Assembly (NCBI GenBank): GCA_038748065.1
Contig: JBCDJG010000043.1
Location: 1 to 41,676 of the forward strand
From: JBCDJG01 sp038748065
Lineage (GTDB): Bacteria > Pseudomonadota > Gammaproteobacteria > Pseudomonadales > Halieaceae
Direction: 5' to 3'
Length of the DNA stretch: 41,676 bases
The number at the start of each line of letters is the position of its first letter. Positions within the stretch are counted from its first letter, which is position 1. The translations under genes were made by a program, and so were the position numbers. Of this stretch, positions 8,008 through 15,830 are shown one piece after another. The notes under the pieces are model-generated. The model did not search any database, had not been told where the DNA came from, and saw only the letters and a program-made list of their open reading frames with translations.

Positions 8008-9309
8008 ATGATCGCAGACAGTCAGCCAGGGGCTCTCTATGACGCGCACCTGAAACGCGTGCAAGAGGACTGGACTCTCGCCCTGTCCCGGACGAGCTAT
8101 GATGCGGCGGTCGTATTCAGCGGCCAGCCACCGGCGCGCTTTCTCGATGACCAGCACTATCCGTTTCATGCGAACCCGCACTTCAGTGCCTGGCTGCCTG
8201 TCACCGACAACCCGGGCGCTGTCCTGATATTCGCACCAGGCGAGCCGCTCCGCCTGTGCCTTCATCAGCCCGCGGACTACTGGCATGCCGCTCCTGCAGC
8301 ACCCGCGACATGGTGGGCAAAGCACTTCCAGATTTCGGTCACCACCGAGCCAGAGCAGTGGCGCCAGTACCTGCCTGCCGGCCGCACCGCAATGATTGGC
8401 GAGGCCCGCTATGTGCGTGCCACAGAACATCTGAATCCCGTTGACCTGATCACGCAGCTTCACCTCACCAGGACCCGGAAATCCGCATACGAAGTTGCCT
8501 GTATCGACGCCGCACAGCACCGGGCCGCGCGAGGTCACCGCGCCGCTGCGGCTGCCTTTGATGCAGGCTTCAGTGAGTTTGCCATTCACCAGGCCTACAA
8601 CGAGGCCAGCGGCCAGTTGGAAGCAGAGCTACCCTACCCCAGCATTATCGCCCTGAATGAGCATGGCGCCGTGCTGCATTACCAGTTCCGCGAGCGAGAG
8701 CTACCTGAAAAGCGGCGGAGTTTTCTAATTGACGCGGGTGCGCGCTGCTACGGCTATTGTTCAGACATTACGCGCACCTATACGACAGGGGAAGACTTCG
8801 GCGAACTCATCGCTGGGCTGGATGAATTGCAGCAATCACTGTGCCGTGCGGTCAGGCCAGGCGTCGCATTTGGAGAGCTGCACCACCTGGCACACGTCGG
8901 TATTGCAGAGCTGCTGCATGAGGCGGGGATCATCAGCCAAACGGCAGCCACCGCTGTGGACTCAGGCCTCAGCCGCGTGTTCTTTCCGCATGGCTTGGGG
9001 CACTTTCTTGGGATTCAGGTACATGATGTTGCGGGCCATCTGAACGACGACGGTAGCGAACAGCCACCGCCGCCGCGATATCCGCACCTGCGGCTCACCC
9101 GGCATTTACAGGTGGGTAATGTGCTGACCATTGAACCCGGCATCTACTTCATAGACAGCCTCTTGCGGGAAGCAGCAGGCGACTTTTGCAATGACATCAA
9201 CTGGGCCCTGGTCGACGCCCTGAGACCCTACGGCGGCATACGTATTGAAGACAATGTCGTGGTCACCGACGAGGGCTCGCGCAACCTGACCCGCGAGGCC
9301 ATTGCTTGA
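8008..9309 (+). CDS. pepQ: Xaa-Pro dipeptidase, PepQ-type (peptidase M24)
   Basis: A metallopeptidase of the M24 (pita-bread) family, 433 residues, close to the length of E. coli PepQ. All five dinuclear metal ligands are visible: D242 (LIDAG), D253 (DITRTY), H332 (PHGLGHFLG), E376 (TIEPGIYF) and E414 (RIEDNV), with spacing like PepQ. The N-terminal creatinase-like domain covers roughly 1-160. PepQ enzymes split dipeptides with C-terminal proline and often hydrolyse phosphotriesters. The start lies 1 base after the preceding stop, so it is the last gene of the four-gene operon. Its place with acyl-CoA genes is unexplained; it may instead hydrolyse an amide or ester intermediate of that pathway. 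The fold is certain, the physiological role is not. Confidence 0.87.
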   Translation: MIADSQPGALYDAHLKRVQEDWTLALSRTSYDAAVVFSGQPPARFLDDQHYPFHANPHFSAWLPVTDNPGAVLIFAPGEPLRLCLHQPADYWHAAPAAPATWWAKHFQISVTTEPEQWRQYLPAGRTAMIGEARYVRATEHLNPVDLITQLHLTRTRKSAYEVACIDAAQHRAARGHRAAAAAFDAGFSEFAIHQAYNEASGQLEAELPYPSIIALNEHGAVLHYQFRERELPEKRRSFLIDAGARCYGYCSDITRTYTTGEDFGELIAGLDELQQSLCRAVRPGVAFGELHHLAHVGIAELLHEAGIISQTAATAVDSGLSRVFFPHGLGHFLGIQVHDVAGHLNDDGSEQPPPPRYPHLRLTRHLQVGNVLTIEPGIYFIDSLLREAAGDFCNDINWALVDALRPYGGIRIEDNVVVTDEGSRNLTREAIA

Positions 9310-9342
9310 GGGCAGGTCCACGCCTGAGAGGAAGGCGCTGAC

Positions 9343-11334
9343 TCAGTCAGCCACCTCAATTTCGAGCAATAAGGCTTCTGCCGCCACCTGATCGCCCGCA
9401 TTGGCGAGCACGGCGACTACCGTGCCGTCCGCCTCCGCCGTTATCTCATAGTGCATCTTCATCGCCTCTAGCACTGCGACGGTATCGCCCAAGGCCACCG
9501 AGTCACCCTCGGCTACGCGCACTTCAAGCAGCAGGCCATGCATGGGCGCCGTTATGCTGCCGCCGCCGCTGCCGCTCTCGGCCTGTCCATCCAGAGGAAT
9601 CTGATCCCGGTATTCAGCAGCGCGGCCGCCCATCGACAGGTACAGCAAGCCCGGCTCCGCAAGGAGATAGCTGGCGCGTTGAGACACGCCATCCACTACC
9701 AGCGTCGCCGTCAGTTCCGTCAGTTCCTTGATCTCAACCTGGATGCTCTGTTCGCTATCAAAGACCTCGTAACGCTGCCCGCCTATTGGCATAACTGCGA
9801 GGTCGTGGAAGGTCTCGCCGTGGACGTAGCGTTTGCGAGAAATCAGCGTGCCGGCGCTGGACCAGTCCCTCAACTCAGGGGAGGCAATAACCGCCTTATG
9901 GAACAATAATCGATGTTCGAGGGCCAACTCGAGCACAGCTGCGGCCGCGCTTTCAGCAAAGCTGACGGGCTGCTCCTGATAGCCTGATTCGCCGAACTCC
10001 TCAACGATGAAGGCCGTCGTTGCCTCACCGGCAACAAAGGCCGCTTGCTCGAGGCAAGCCACGAGAAAATCGCGGTTGTGTCGAGGGCCGAACAGCACGC
10101 TTGCCTTCAGCGCATCAACCAGCCTTTGGCGCGCGATCTCACGGCTCGGCCCGTGGGCGATAACCTTGGCGACCATGGGGTCGTAATACGGTGAGATTTC
10201 CTGGCCGCTGGCGATACCATCGTCGACTCGAACACCGACGCCATCGGCCGGACACCAGAGCGCTACAGGCCCTGAAGTGGGTAAAAAGTCCTGACTTGGA
10301 TCTTCGGTGTAGAGGCGCACTTCAATCGCATGCCCGCTCAGCTGCACGTCCTCCTGCCCAAAACCCAGAGCCTCGCCCTGTGCGACCTGAATCTGCAAGG
10401 CCACCAGATCCAGCCCTGTTATGAGTTCGGTGACAGGATGCTCCACCTGCAGGCGCGTGTTCATCTCGAGAAAGTAAAAGCGACCTGACTCATCCAGCAG
10501 GAACTCCACCGTGCCGGCTCCGCGGTAGTCGATGCTACGTGCCGCAGCAACAGCGGCGGCTCCCATGTTCCGCCGCAGTTCGTCCGTCATCACCGGACAG
10601 GGTGCCTCTTCCACCACCTTCTGGTGGCGGCGTTGCACCGAGCAATCACGCTCCCCAAGGTGCACCACGTTGCCATGGCTGTCGGCAAACACCTGCAGTT
10701 CCACGTGCCGCGGCCGCAGGATGGCCTGCTCCAGTATCAGCTCTCCAGAACCGAAGGCAGACTCCGCCTCCGCGCGGGCCAGGGCGATGGCGCCGGGGAG
10801 GTCTTCACGATGCGCTACCAGCCGCATGCCGCGACCCCCGCCCCCGGCCGCCGCCTTGACCATGAGTGGCAGTTCAATAGTCGCTGCGGCCTCGAGCAGC
10901 GCTTCTTCCGACTGCGCTTCACCCTCATAGCCGGGAACACAGGGCACGGATGCCTCCAGCATACGACGCTTCGCTTCCGCCTTGTTGCCCATCAGATGAA
11001 TGGCATCGGGTGACGGCCCAATGAAGGTGAGGCCCGCATCCTCACAGGCACGGGCAAAGTCAGCGTTTTCAGACAGAAAGCCATACCCGGGGTGCACCGC
11101 CTCCGCCCCGCTTTCGCGAGCCGCTGCAAGGATGTTATCGATGACAAGGTAGGACTCACCCACGGGTCCAGGGCCAATACGGACGGCATCGTCCGCCAGA
11201 CGGACGTGGGGAGCGTCGGCGTCGGCGTCGGAATACACCGCGATTGTTCTATAACCGAGCTCGCTTGCGCTGCGCATCACGCGGCAGGCAATCTCACCAC
11301 GGTTGGCAACCAGAATACTGTTAAATCGTTCCAT
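9343..11334 (-). CDS. atuF: Geranyl-CoA/methylcrotonyl-CoA-type carboxylase, biotin-carrying alpha subunit
   Basis: A 663-residue acyl-CoA carboxylase alpha subunit. It has a biotin carboxylase domain (about 1-445) with the glycine-rich ATP-grasp loop AAAGGGGRGM near 160-170 and EMNTRLQVEHP near 288-299. A linker/BT-like region follows, then a C-terminal biotinyl domain with EAMKM and biotin-accepting Lys626. It carboxylates biotin with ATP and bicarbonate and hands CO2 to the beta subunit encoded two genes upstream. It is the last gene of the operon, 4 bases after the hydratase stop. Length and gene company fit AtuF (geranyl-CoA carboxylase) or LiuD (methylcrotonyl-CoA carboxylase). The leading atuA gene and the absence of liuA and liuE favour AtuF. 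A propionyl-CoA role is unlikely with these neighbours. Confidence 0.85.
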   Translation of the reverse strand: MERFNSILVANRGEIACRVMRSASELGYRTIAVYSDADADAPHVRLADDAVRIGPGPVGESYLVIDNILAAARESGAEAVHPGYGFLSENADFARACEDAGLTFIGPSPDAIHLMGNKAEAKRRMLEASVPCVPGYEGEAQSEEALLEAAATIELPLMVKAAAGGGGRGMRLVAHREDLPGAIALARAEAESAFGSGELILEQAILRPRHVELQVFADSHGNVVHLGERDCSVQRRHQKVVEEAPCPVMTDELRRNMGAAAVAAARSIDYRGAGTVEFLLDESGRFYFLEMNTRLQVEHPVTELITGLDLVALQIQVAQGEALGFGQEDVQLSGHAIEVRLYTEDPSQDFLPTSGPVALWCPADGVGVRVDDGIASGQEISPYYDPMVAKVIAHGPSREIARQRLVDALKASVLFGPRHNRDFLVACLEQAAFVAGEATTAFIVEEFGESGYQEQPVSFAESAAAAVLELALEHRLLFHKAVIASPELRDWSSAGTLISRKRYVHGETFHDLAVMPIGGQRYEVFDSEQSIQVEIKELTELTATLVVDGVSQRASYLLAEPGLLYLSMGGRAAEYRDQIPLDGQAESGSGGGSITAPMHGLLLEVRVAEGDSVALGDTVAVLEAMKMHYEITAEADGTVVAVLANAGDQVAAEALLLEIEVAD

Positions 11335-11338
11335 GGGA

Positions 11339-12148
11339 TTATTCCGTCGCCCAGGCGGGCTTGCGTTTTTCTATAAATGCAGCAACACCCTCGCGCCCCT
11401 CTTCGCTCAACATGCATCGAGCGAAACCGTCAGCGGCAAAATCCAGCGCCTCGGATCGCGCCTTGCGCGTTGCCTCAAATATGATGGACTTGGTCACTGC
11501 ATTAGCACCCGGTGCACAGAGGGCGATCTGGTCGAGGACCTGTTGAAGTTGCAGCTCGAGGTCATCAGTATCGTCGGCGAGAAGATGGGCGACACCCAAC
11601 TGCACGGCTTCTTCACCCTTGAAGCGGGCACCGGTTAACATCAGTCGGCGCGCCTGCGTAAGCCCAACCCGCTCGGTAACAAAAGGAGCAATCTGAGCGG
11701 GAGGAATCCCCAGGCTGGTTTCACTCAGCCGAAAGCGGGTATCCCGGGTAACGATCGTAACGTCACCCGCACACGCAAGGCCGAGTCCACCGCCTATGGC
11801 TGCGCCCTCGACCAGCATGATGACCGCCTGTGCTTGTTCGTTCAGCTTGATCATCAAGTCGCCGAAGTGGCGATTGCCACGGGCCACTGAATCTCTGTCG
11901 GCCGCTTCCGCCTGCATTCCGCTCTTGAAACCCTTGATGTCTCCGCCCGCACAGAACACGCCGCCGCGCCCGCGCAGCACGAGCGTGCGTACGCCACGTT
12001 CTTCCCTCACCGCATCCAGCACCGCAGACAGCTCATCCACCATCTCGCCTGACAGCGCATTTTTCGCCTCGGGCCGGTTCAGCCAGATGTGTAAAACGCT
12101 GCCGCGTAGAACCAGTTCGAGATCCGTAGTTTCAGGTAATTGCAGCAT
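11339..12148 (-). CDS. atuE: Isohexenylglutaconyl-CoA hydratase-like enoyl-CoA hydratase
   Basis: A crotonase-family hydratase of 269 residues. The oxyanion-hole region CAGGDI (66-71) and GAAIGGGLGLA (115-125) are present. The first catalytic Glu of typical hydratases is Gly123 here, while Glu143 (LSETSLGIPP) keeps the second position. The following PPAQIAPF segment replaces the usual PGxGG and is what I recall of AtuE and LiuC, which hydrate 3-carboxymethyl enoyl-CoAs. It would hydrate the carboxylated product of the AtuC/AtuF enzyme. AGGAGG lies just before its ATG, 12 bases after the carboxyltransferase stop. The alternative is 3-methylglutaconyl-CoA hydratase of the leucine route. Confidence 0.8.
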   Translation of the reverse strand: MLQLPETTDLELVLRGSVLHIWLNRPEAKNALSGEMVDELSAVLDAVREERGVRTLVLRGRGGVFCAGGDIKGFKSGMQAEAADRDSVARGNRHFGDLMIKLNEQAQAVIMLVEGAAIGGGLGLACAGDVTIVTRDTRFRLSETSLGIPPAQIAPFVTERVGLTQARRLMLTGARFKGEEAVQLGVAHLLADDTDDLELQLQQVLDQIALCAPGANAVTKSIIFEATRKARSEALDFAADGFARCMLSEEGREGVAAFIEKRKPAWATE

Positions 12149-12160
12149 TCCAATCTCCTC

Positions 12161-13783
12161 CTACAATCGGGCAATGCCGAAGCTGTTTGGACGCACCTTG
12201 CGATGGCGCTTCTCCCAAACAGTTTCAAGCAGGAAGCCCAGCGTTCTGCGGGTATCCCGCGGGTTAATCATGCCGTCGTCCAGCATGCGGCCAGACGTAC
12301 AGAAGGCATCAGATTGGCCATCGAACAGCTCTGCCAGAAAAGCCTCCTGTTTTGCCAACGAATCCTCATCGACGGCCTGTCCAGCAGCTTCAGCCTTGCC
12401 TCGAGCGACCACGGACATTGTCTTGGCCGCCTGTTCTCCGCCCATAACGCCGGTTTTGGCATTGGGGAAGGTATAGAGGAAATCAGGTTCATAGGCGCGG
12501 CCACACATGCCGTAGTTACCGGCGCCAAAACTCGCACCCGTCATCAGCGTGATCCGCGGCACCTCGATATTGCGTACCGCCTGGATCATCTTGGCGCCGT
12601 GCTTGATCATGCCAGCCTGCTCAGATCGTGTACCGACGATGTAGCCTGTAGTGTTTTGAAGAAAAATAACCGGGATGTCGGACTGATCACAGAGCTGCAA
12701 AAACTGCGTAGCCTTGGTGGCGCCCTCAGGATCGATAGGCCCGTTATTGCCAAGAATGCCGCAGGGTAGGCCCATGATTGAGGCCTGGGCACACACTGTC
12801 GGCGTCCCGTAGCGTGACTTGAATTCCATGAAATCAGAGCCGTCTACAACCCGCGCAAGCAGCTCTCGCATATCGTAGGGCGTGCGATAGTCTACGGGTA
12901 TGACACCGGCTATCTCGTCGGGATCGTAGAGCGGTTCACTAAAGCTACGAATTGGCGCTTTGCCGCAACCCCGGTTCCAGTCAAGACGCTGCATCAACTC
13001 CCTAAGCATCTGAATTGCCTGGCCATCATTCTCAGCGAGGTATTCCGCCAAGCCGGAGGTGGTGGCATGCATCTCTGCGCCTCCCAGCTCTTCTTCGGTC
13101 GCTATTTCCCCGGTCGCTGCCTTCAAGAGCGGCGGGCCGGCAAGGAAGGCGCGCCCACGCCCCTTAACCGCAATCACGTAGTCACTGAGGCCAGGCATAT
13201 AGGCGCCGCCAGCGGTTGATGAGCCATGCAGGATAGAAATTACCGGAATACCTGCCGCGCTGAGTTGCGCCTGGCTGCCGAAGAGATAACCGCCGGAAAT
13301 GAAGTTCTCCACCCGGTAATTGATCAAGTCGCCGCCCGCACTTTCGACGAGGTGGACGAAGGGCAGGCTTTGCTCAAGCGCAATAATCTCTGCACGGCGA
13401 ATGCGATAGCCACTGCCGTCCGTCAACGAACCTGCCATAATCCCGGAATCATCGACAACGACCATGCAGCGCACGCCGCTGATAAATCCGATACCAGCGA
13501 TGACTGGCGCACCCGGCACCGACTTTTCCTCGTCCTGGGTATCCACCAGATAGCCCGCCAGGTTACCGACGACCATGAAGGGCATGCCTGGGTCGAGGAG
13601 GCGAGCCAGCCGCTCCCGCGGGGTAAGCTGGCCGCGGGCCTCGAAGCGCGGCCGCCGACGTTCGGAAATCATCGCACCACGCCGGTTCAAGGCGTCAAGC
13701 CTGCCAATTAGCCCAAGCATGTCCTCGCGGTTACGCTGAAAACTCTCAGACTGGGGGTTTACCCTCGATTTAAAAACGCTCAT
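12161..13783 (-). CDS. atuC: Geranyl-CoA/methylcrotonyl-CoA-type carboxylase, carboxyltransferase beta subunit
   Basis: A 540-residue biotin-dependent carboxyltransferase with both crotonase-like halves. The N-half has HGSSTAGGAYMP (186-197) and AGPPLLKAATGE (215-226), and the C-half carries NNGPIDPEGATKATQFLQ and the conserved GASFGAGNYGM signature. It transfers CO2 from the biotin of the alpha subunit to the gamma-methyl carbon of a beta-methyl enoyl-CoA. The length agrees with AtuC/LiuB. Its ATG overlaps the atuA stop by four bases (ATGA), so the two are translationally coupled. Whether the pocket takes C10 geranyl-CoA or C5 methylcrotonyl-CoA depends on residues near the first oxyanion loop, which I cannot decide by eye. 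Confidence 0.85.
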   Translation of the reverse strand: MSVFKSRVNPQSESFQRNREDMLGLIGRLDALNRRGAMISERRRPRFEARGQLTPRERLARLLDPGMPFMVVGNLAGYLVDTQDEEKSVPGAPVIAGIGFISGVRCMVVVDDSGIMAGSLTDGSGYRIRRAEIIALEQSLPFVHLVESAGGDLINYRVENFISGGYLFGSQAQLSAAGIPVISILHGSSTAGGAYMPGLSDYVIAVKGRGRAFLAGPPLLKAATGEIATEEELGGAEMHATTSGLAEYLAENDGQAIQMLRELMQRLDWNRGCGKAPIRSFSEPLYDPDEIAGVIPVDYRTPYDMRELLARVVDGSDFMEFKSRYGTPTVCAQASIMGLPCGILGNNGPIDPEGATKATQFLQLCDQSDIPVIFLQNTTGYIVGTRSEQAGMIKHGAKMIQAVRNIEVPRITLMTGASFGAGNYGMCGRAYEPDFLYTFPNAKTGVMGGEQAAKTMSVVARGKAEAAGQAVDEDSLAKQEAFLAELFDGQSDAFCTSGRMLDDGMINPRDTRRTLGFLLETVWEKRHRKVRPNSFGIARL

Positions 13784-15585
13784 TGCAGCTCCTCCGCCAG
13801 TTCAGGGGGCACCCGCACAGGCGCTGCCAGCAGCAGCTGCGCGTAGCCCTTACCCTGGGGGTCATTACGCAGACTGGCCACGCCGCCACCGCCAAGCACA
13901 TCGTGCAGAAGAAAATTAACGGCGTGAATGCCGGGCAGCAAGTAGCGCTCGACCGCACCATCACCATCGCTGGCAAGAAAGTGCTCGAAGCGCTGCGCCA
14001 CGCTCTTTTCATCGAAGCTCGCCAGAATATAGGGCAGGTATTCCGGGCGGCGCGCTATAACACCGACATTGGCCTTATCCCCTTTATCGCCGCTGCGTCC
14101 CCAGGCGAGTCTTATCAATGGCAGGTCAACCCAGTCATCTTGAGGTTCAGCGGCATCCATGTGAGGTCTATCCAACTGTCCGGGGTCAAAACCACGGCCG
14201 GGCGTATCACTGTGCTCCAGCGTGGTGTCACCCAGCTGTATCGAGATGCTGACATCAGTCTTATCGGCCAGGAATGAAAACAGGCGCACAACCGGTGATG
14301 GCCTGGACCGGGTGCCGGCAAAACCCGACAGGCCAGGAGGCGTAGCCAGCGCGAGGCCCACGGCCTCTTTCAACATCACCCCAATGCCCGCCATTTCCGG
14401 GTGCTTGGCTGCAACTTTCAGCACCACCTCGCGACAGCCATCCGCCTCGGCGTAATGGCCGAACTGGCTTTCCGCACCGAGCACCTCGGCATCGGTTTCG
14501 CTGAAGTCAGCGAGACCCAGCACCTTCAGCATTTTGCGCGACGATTTGAACACCGCTTCCGCCATGGCCCGCGCCTTGCGCTCGGCATCGAGGCCATAAA
14601 ACGTCATGTAAGTGCCTCCGCGGAACTGATCAATAAAGGTCGCGCTAACCTTGTAGCTGTCCGGCGGCGGATAGCCTCGGGCGCCGCTAACTTGCACACG
14701 ATCCTCTCCGATCTGCTCCAGCTTCACTTCCGAGAAGTCGCAGATAACGTCAGGCAGTATATAGGCCTGGGGGTCGCCTATCTCGTACAGCATTTGCTCC
14801 CCGACCGTTGCTTCACTCACCAGGCCGCCGCTGCCCTCGGGTTTACTGCAGATAAAGCTGCCGTCCGCTGAGACCTCGGCAATTGGATAACCAATGGTCG
14901 AGATATCTTCGACCGCCTCCCAGTCGGTAAAGTTGCCGCCAGTTGCCTGCGTACCACACTCAAGAATATGGCCCGCAAGTGAACCCATGGCCAAGGCATC
15001 AAGGTCGTCCGGCGTCCAGCCGAAACTGTGGATACAGGCGCCAAGCGTCACGGCACTGTCGACACAGCGACCCGTGATGACGATATCAGCACCTGCGTCC
15101 AGAGCCGCAGCAATGGGGAAGGCACCCAGATACGCGTTCATGCTCAGAAGCCGCTCAGCATCAGGAAGAGCTTCTCCAGAAAACATTTCCCTGGATTCGG
15201 CATTCACAAAATCGTCTACCCAGGCCATCAGGTCATCCCCGGTAATGCAGGCCACGGTTAATTCAAGGCCCTGGTCGGCGATCGCCGCACGCAGGGCAGT
15301 AGCGCAGGCCTGGGGATTCACGCCGCCTGCATTGGAGACGACCCTCACACCTTGATCAGCGATGCGCTGCAGGTTGGGCACCATTGCAGCACTCACAAAG
15401 TCGGTGGCATAGCCCTTGTCGTTATCCTTGAGCCGCGCGCGCGCCATGATTGACATGGTGATTTCGGCAAGATAGTCGTAAACAATAAAATCCAGACGGC
15501 CATCGGCCAGCAGGTGCGGTGTTGCCCGGGCCGCGTCACCCCAGAAGCCACTCGCTCCGCCGATCCTTACACGTTTCTCGCTCAT
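13780..15585 (-). CDS. atuA: Acyclic terpene utilisation protein AtuA (DUF1446 family)
   Basis: A 601-residue AtuA-family protein. The N-terminal domain (about 1-450) begins with RIGGASGFWGD and contains VSNAGGVNP and GHILECGTQATGGNFTDW, hallmarks of the family. The C-terminal domain (about 485-590) begins at LIRLAWGRSGDKGDKANVG and is the small AtuA-like domain fused in bacterial members. AtuA is required for growth on citronellol/geraniol in pseudomonads, but its reaction has not, to my knowledge, been established. AGGAG lies 9 bases before the ATG. It is the first gene of the operon atuA-atuC-atuE-atuF. Fusion of both domains and the 600-residue length are normal. This gene is the main reason for reading the operon as terpenoid-type rather than leucine-type. 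Confidence 0.88.
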   Translation of the reverse strand: MSEKRVRIGGASGFWGDAARATPHLLADGRLDFIVYDYLAEITMSIMARARLKDNDKGYATDFVSAAMVPNLQRIADQGVRVVSNAGGVNPQACATALRAAIADQGLELTVACITGDDLMAWVDDFVNAESREMFSGEALPDAERLLSMNAYLGAFPIAAALDAGADIVITGRCVDSAVTLGACIHSFGWTPDDLDALAMGSLAGHILECGTQATGGNFTDWEAVEDISTIGYPIAEVSADGSFICSKPEGSGGLVSEATVGEQMLYEIGDPQAYILPDVICDFSEVKLEQIGEDRVQVSGARGYPPPDSYKVSATFIDQFRGGTYMTFYGLDAERKARAMAEAVFKSSRKMLKVLGLADFSETDAEVLGAESQFGHYAEADGCREVVLKVAAKHPEMAGIGVMLKEAVGLALATPPGLSGFAGTRSRPSPVVRLFSFLADKTDVSISIQLGDTTLEHSDTPGRGFDPGQLDRPHMDAAEPQDDWVDLPLIRLAWGRSGDKGDKANVGVIARRPEYLPYILASFDEKSVAQRFEHFLASDGDGAVERYLLPGIHAVNFLLHDVLGGGGVASLRNDPQGKGYAQLLLAAPVRVPPELAEELQ

Positions 15586-15830
15586 GGACTGCAGCTCCTA
15601 TTTCAGCATCGATGAAAGCGTCGACCTCAGCGTTGACGCATCTTACTGAATGAACCTGTAGCAGACATGGGCTGGGGTGCCAAGCATGTAGGGGGCTGCG
15701 CCAAAATCCGGCCATGCGTCGCGGCGCCAGAACCCGGCGCTCGACAGGCCTTATGCGTGGTACCATCTGCGGCCACCAGTTCAGAAAGCCCGACGCCGCC
15801 GGGCGAGAGACTGGCAGCGAGTGTCATTTT
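15586..15830. other. Divergent intergenic region atuA / patatin lipase
   Basis: These 245 bases separate the atuA start from the lipase start. The lipase frame stays open to an ATG at 15714, so part of this stretch may be coding. No convincing -35/-10 pair or long dyad was found. A TAAGAT hexamer on the minus strand near 15640 has no matching -35 box. It should hold the promoters of both transcription units. Confidence 0.4.

Noticed and set aside
9337..9351. Hairpin GCTGAC-TCA-GTCAGC at the convergent end of pepQ and atuF as a terminator
   Set aside because: The stem is only 6 bp with a 3-base loop, overlaps the atuF stop codon and lacks a T-tract.
11212..11232. Triplicated GGCGTC hexamer
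   Set aside because: It lies in the biotin carboxylase coding region and simply encodes an Asp/Ala run; no sign of an expanded repeat.
15616..15637. GCGTC/GACGC half-repeats upstream of atuA as a regulator site
   Set aside because: The arms are only 5 bp in GC-rich sequence and are expected by chance.
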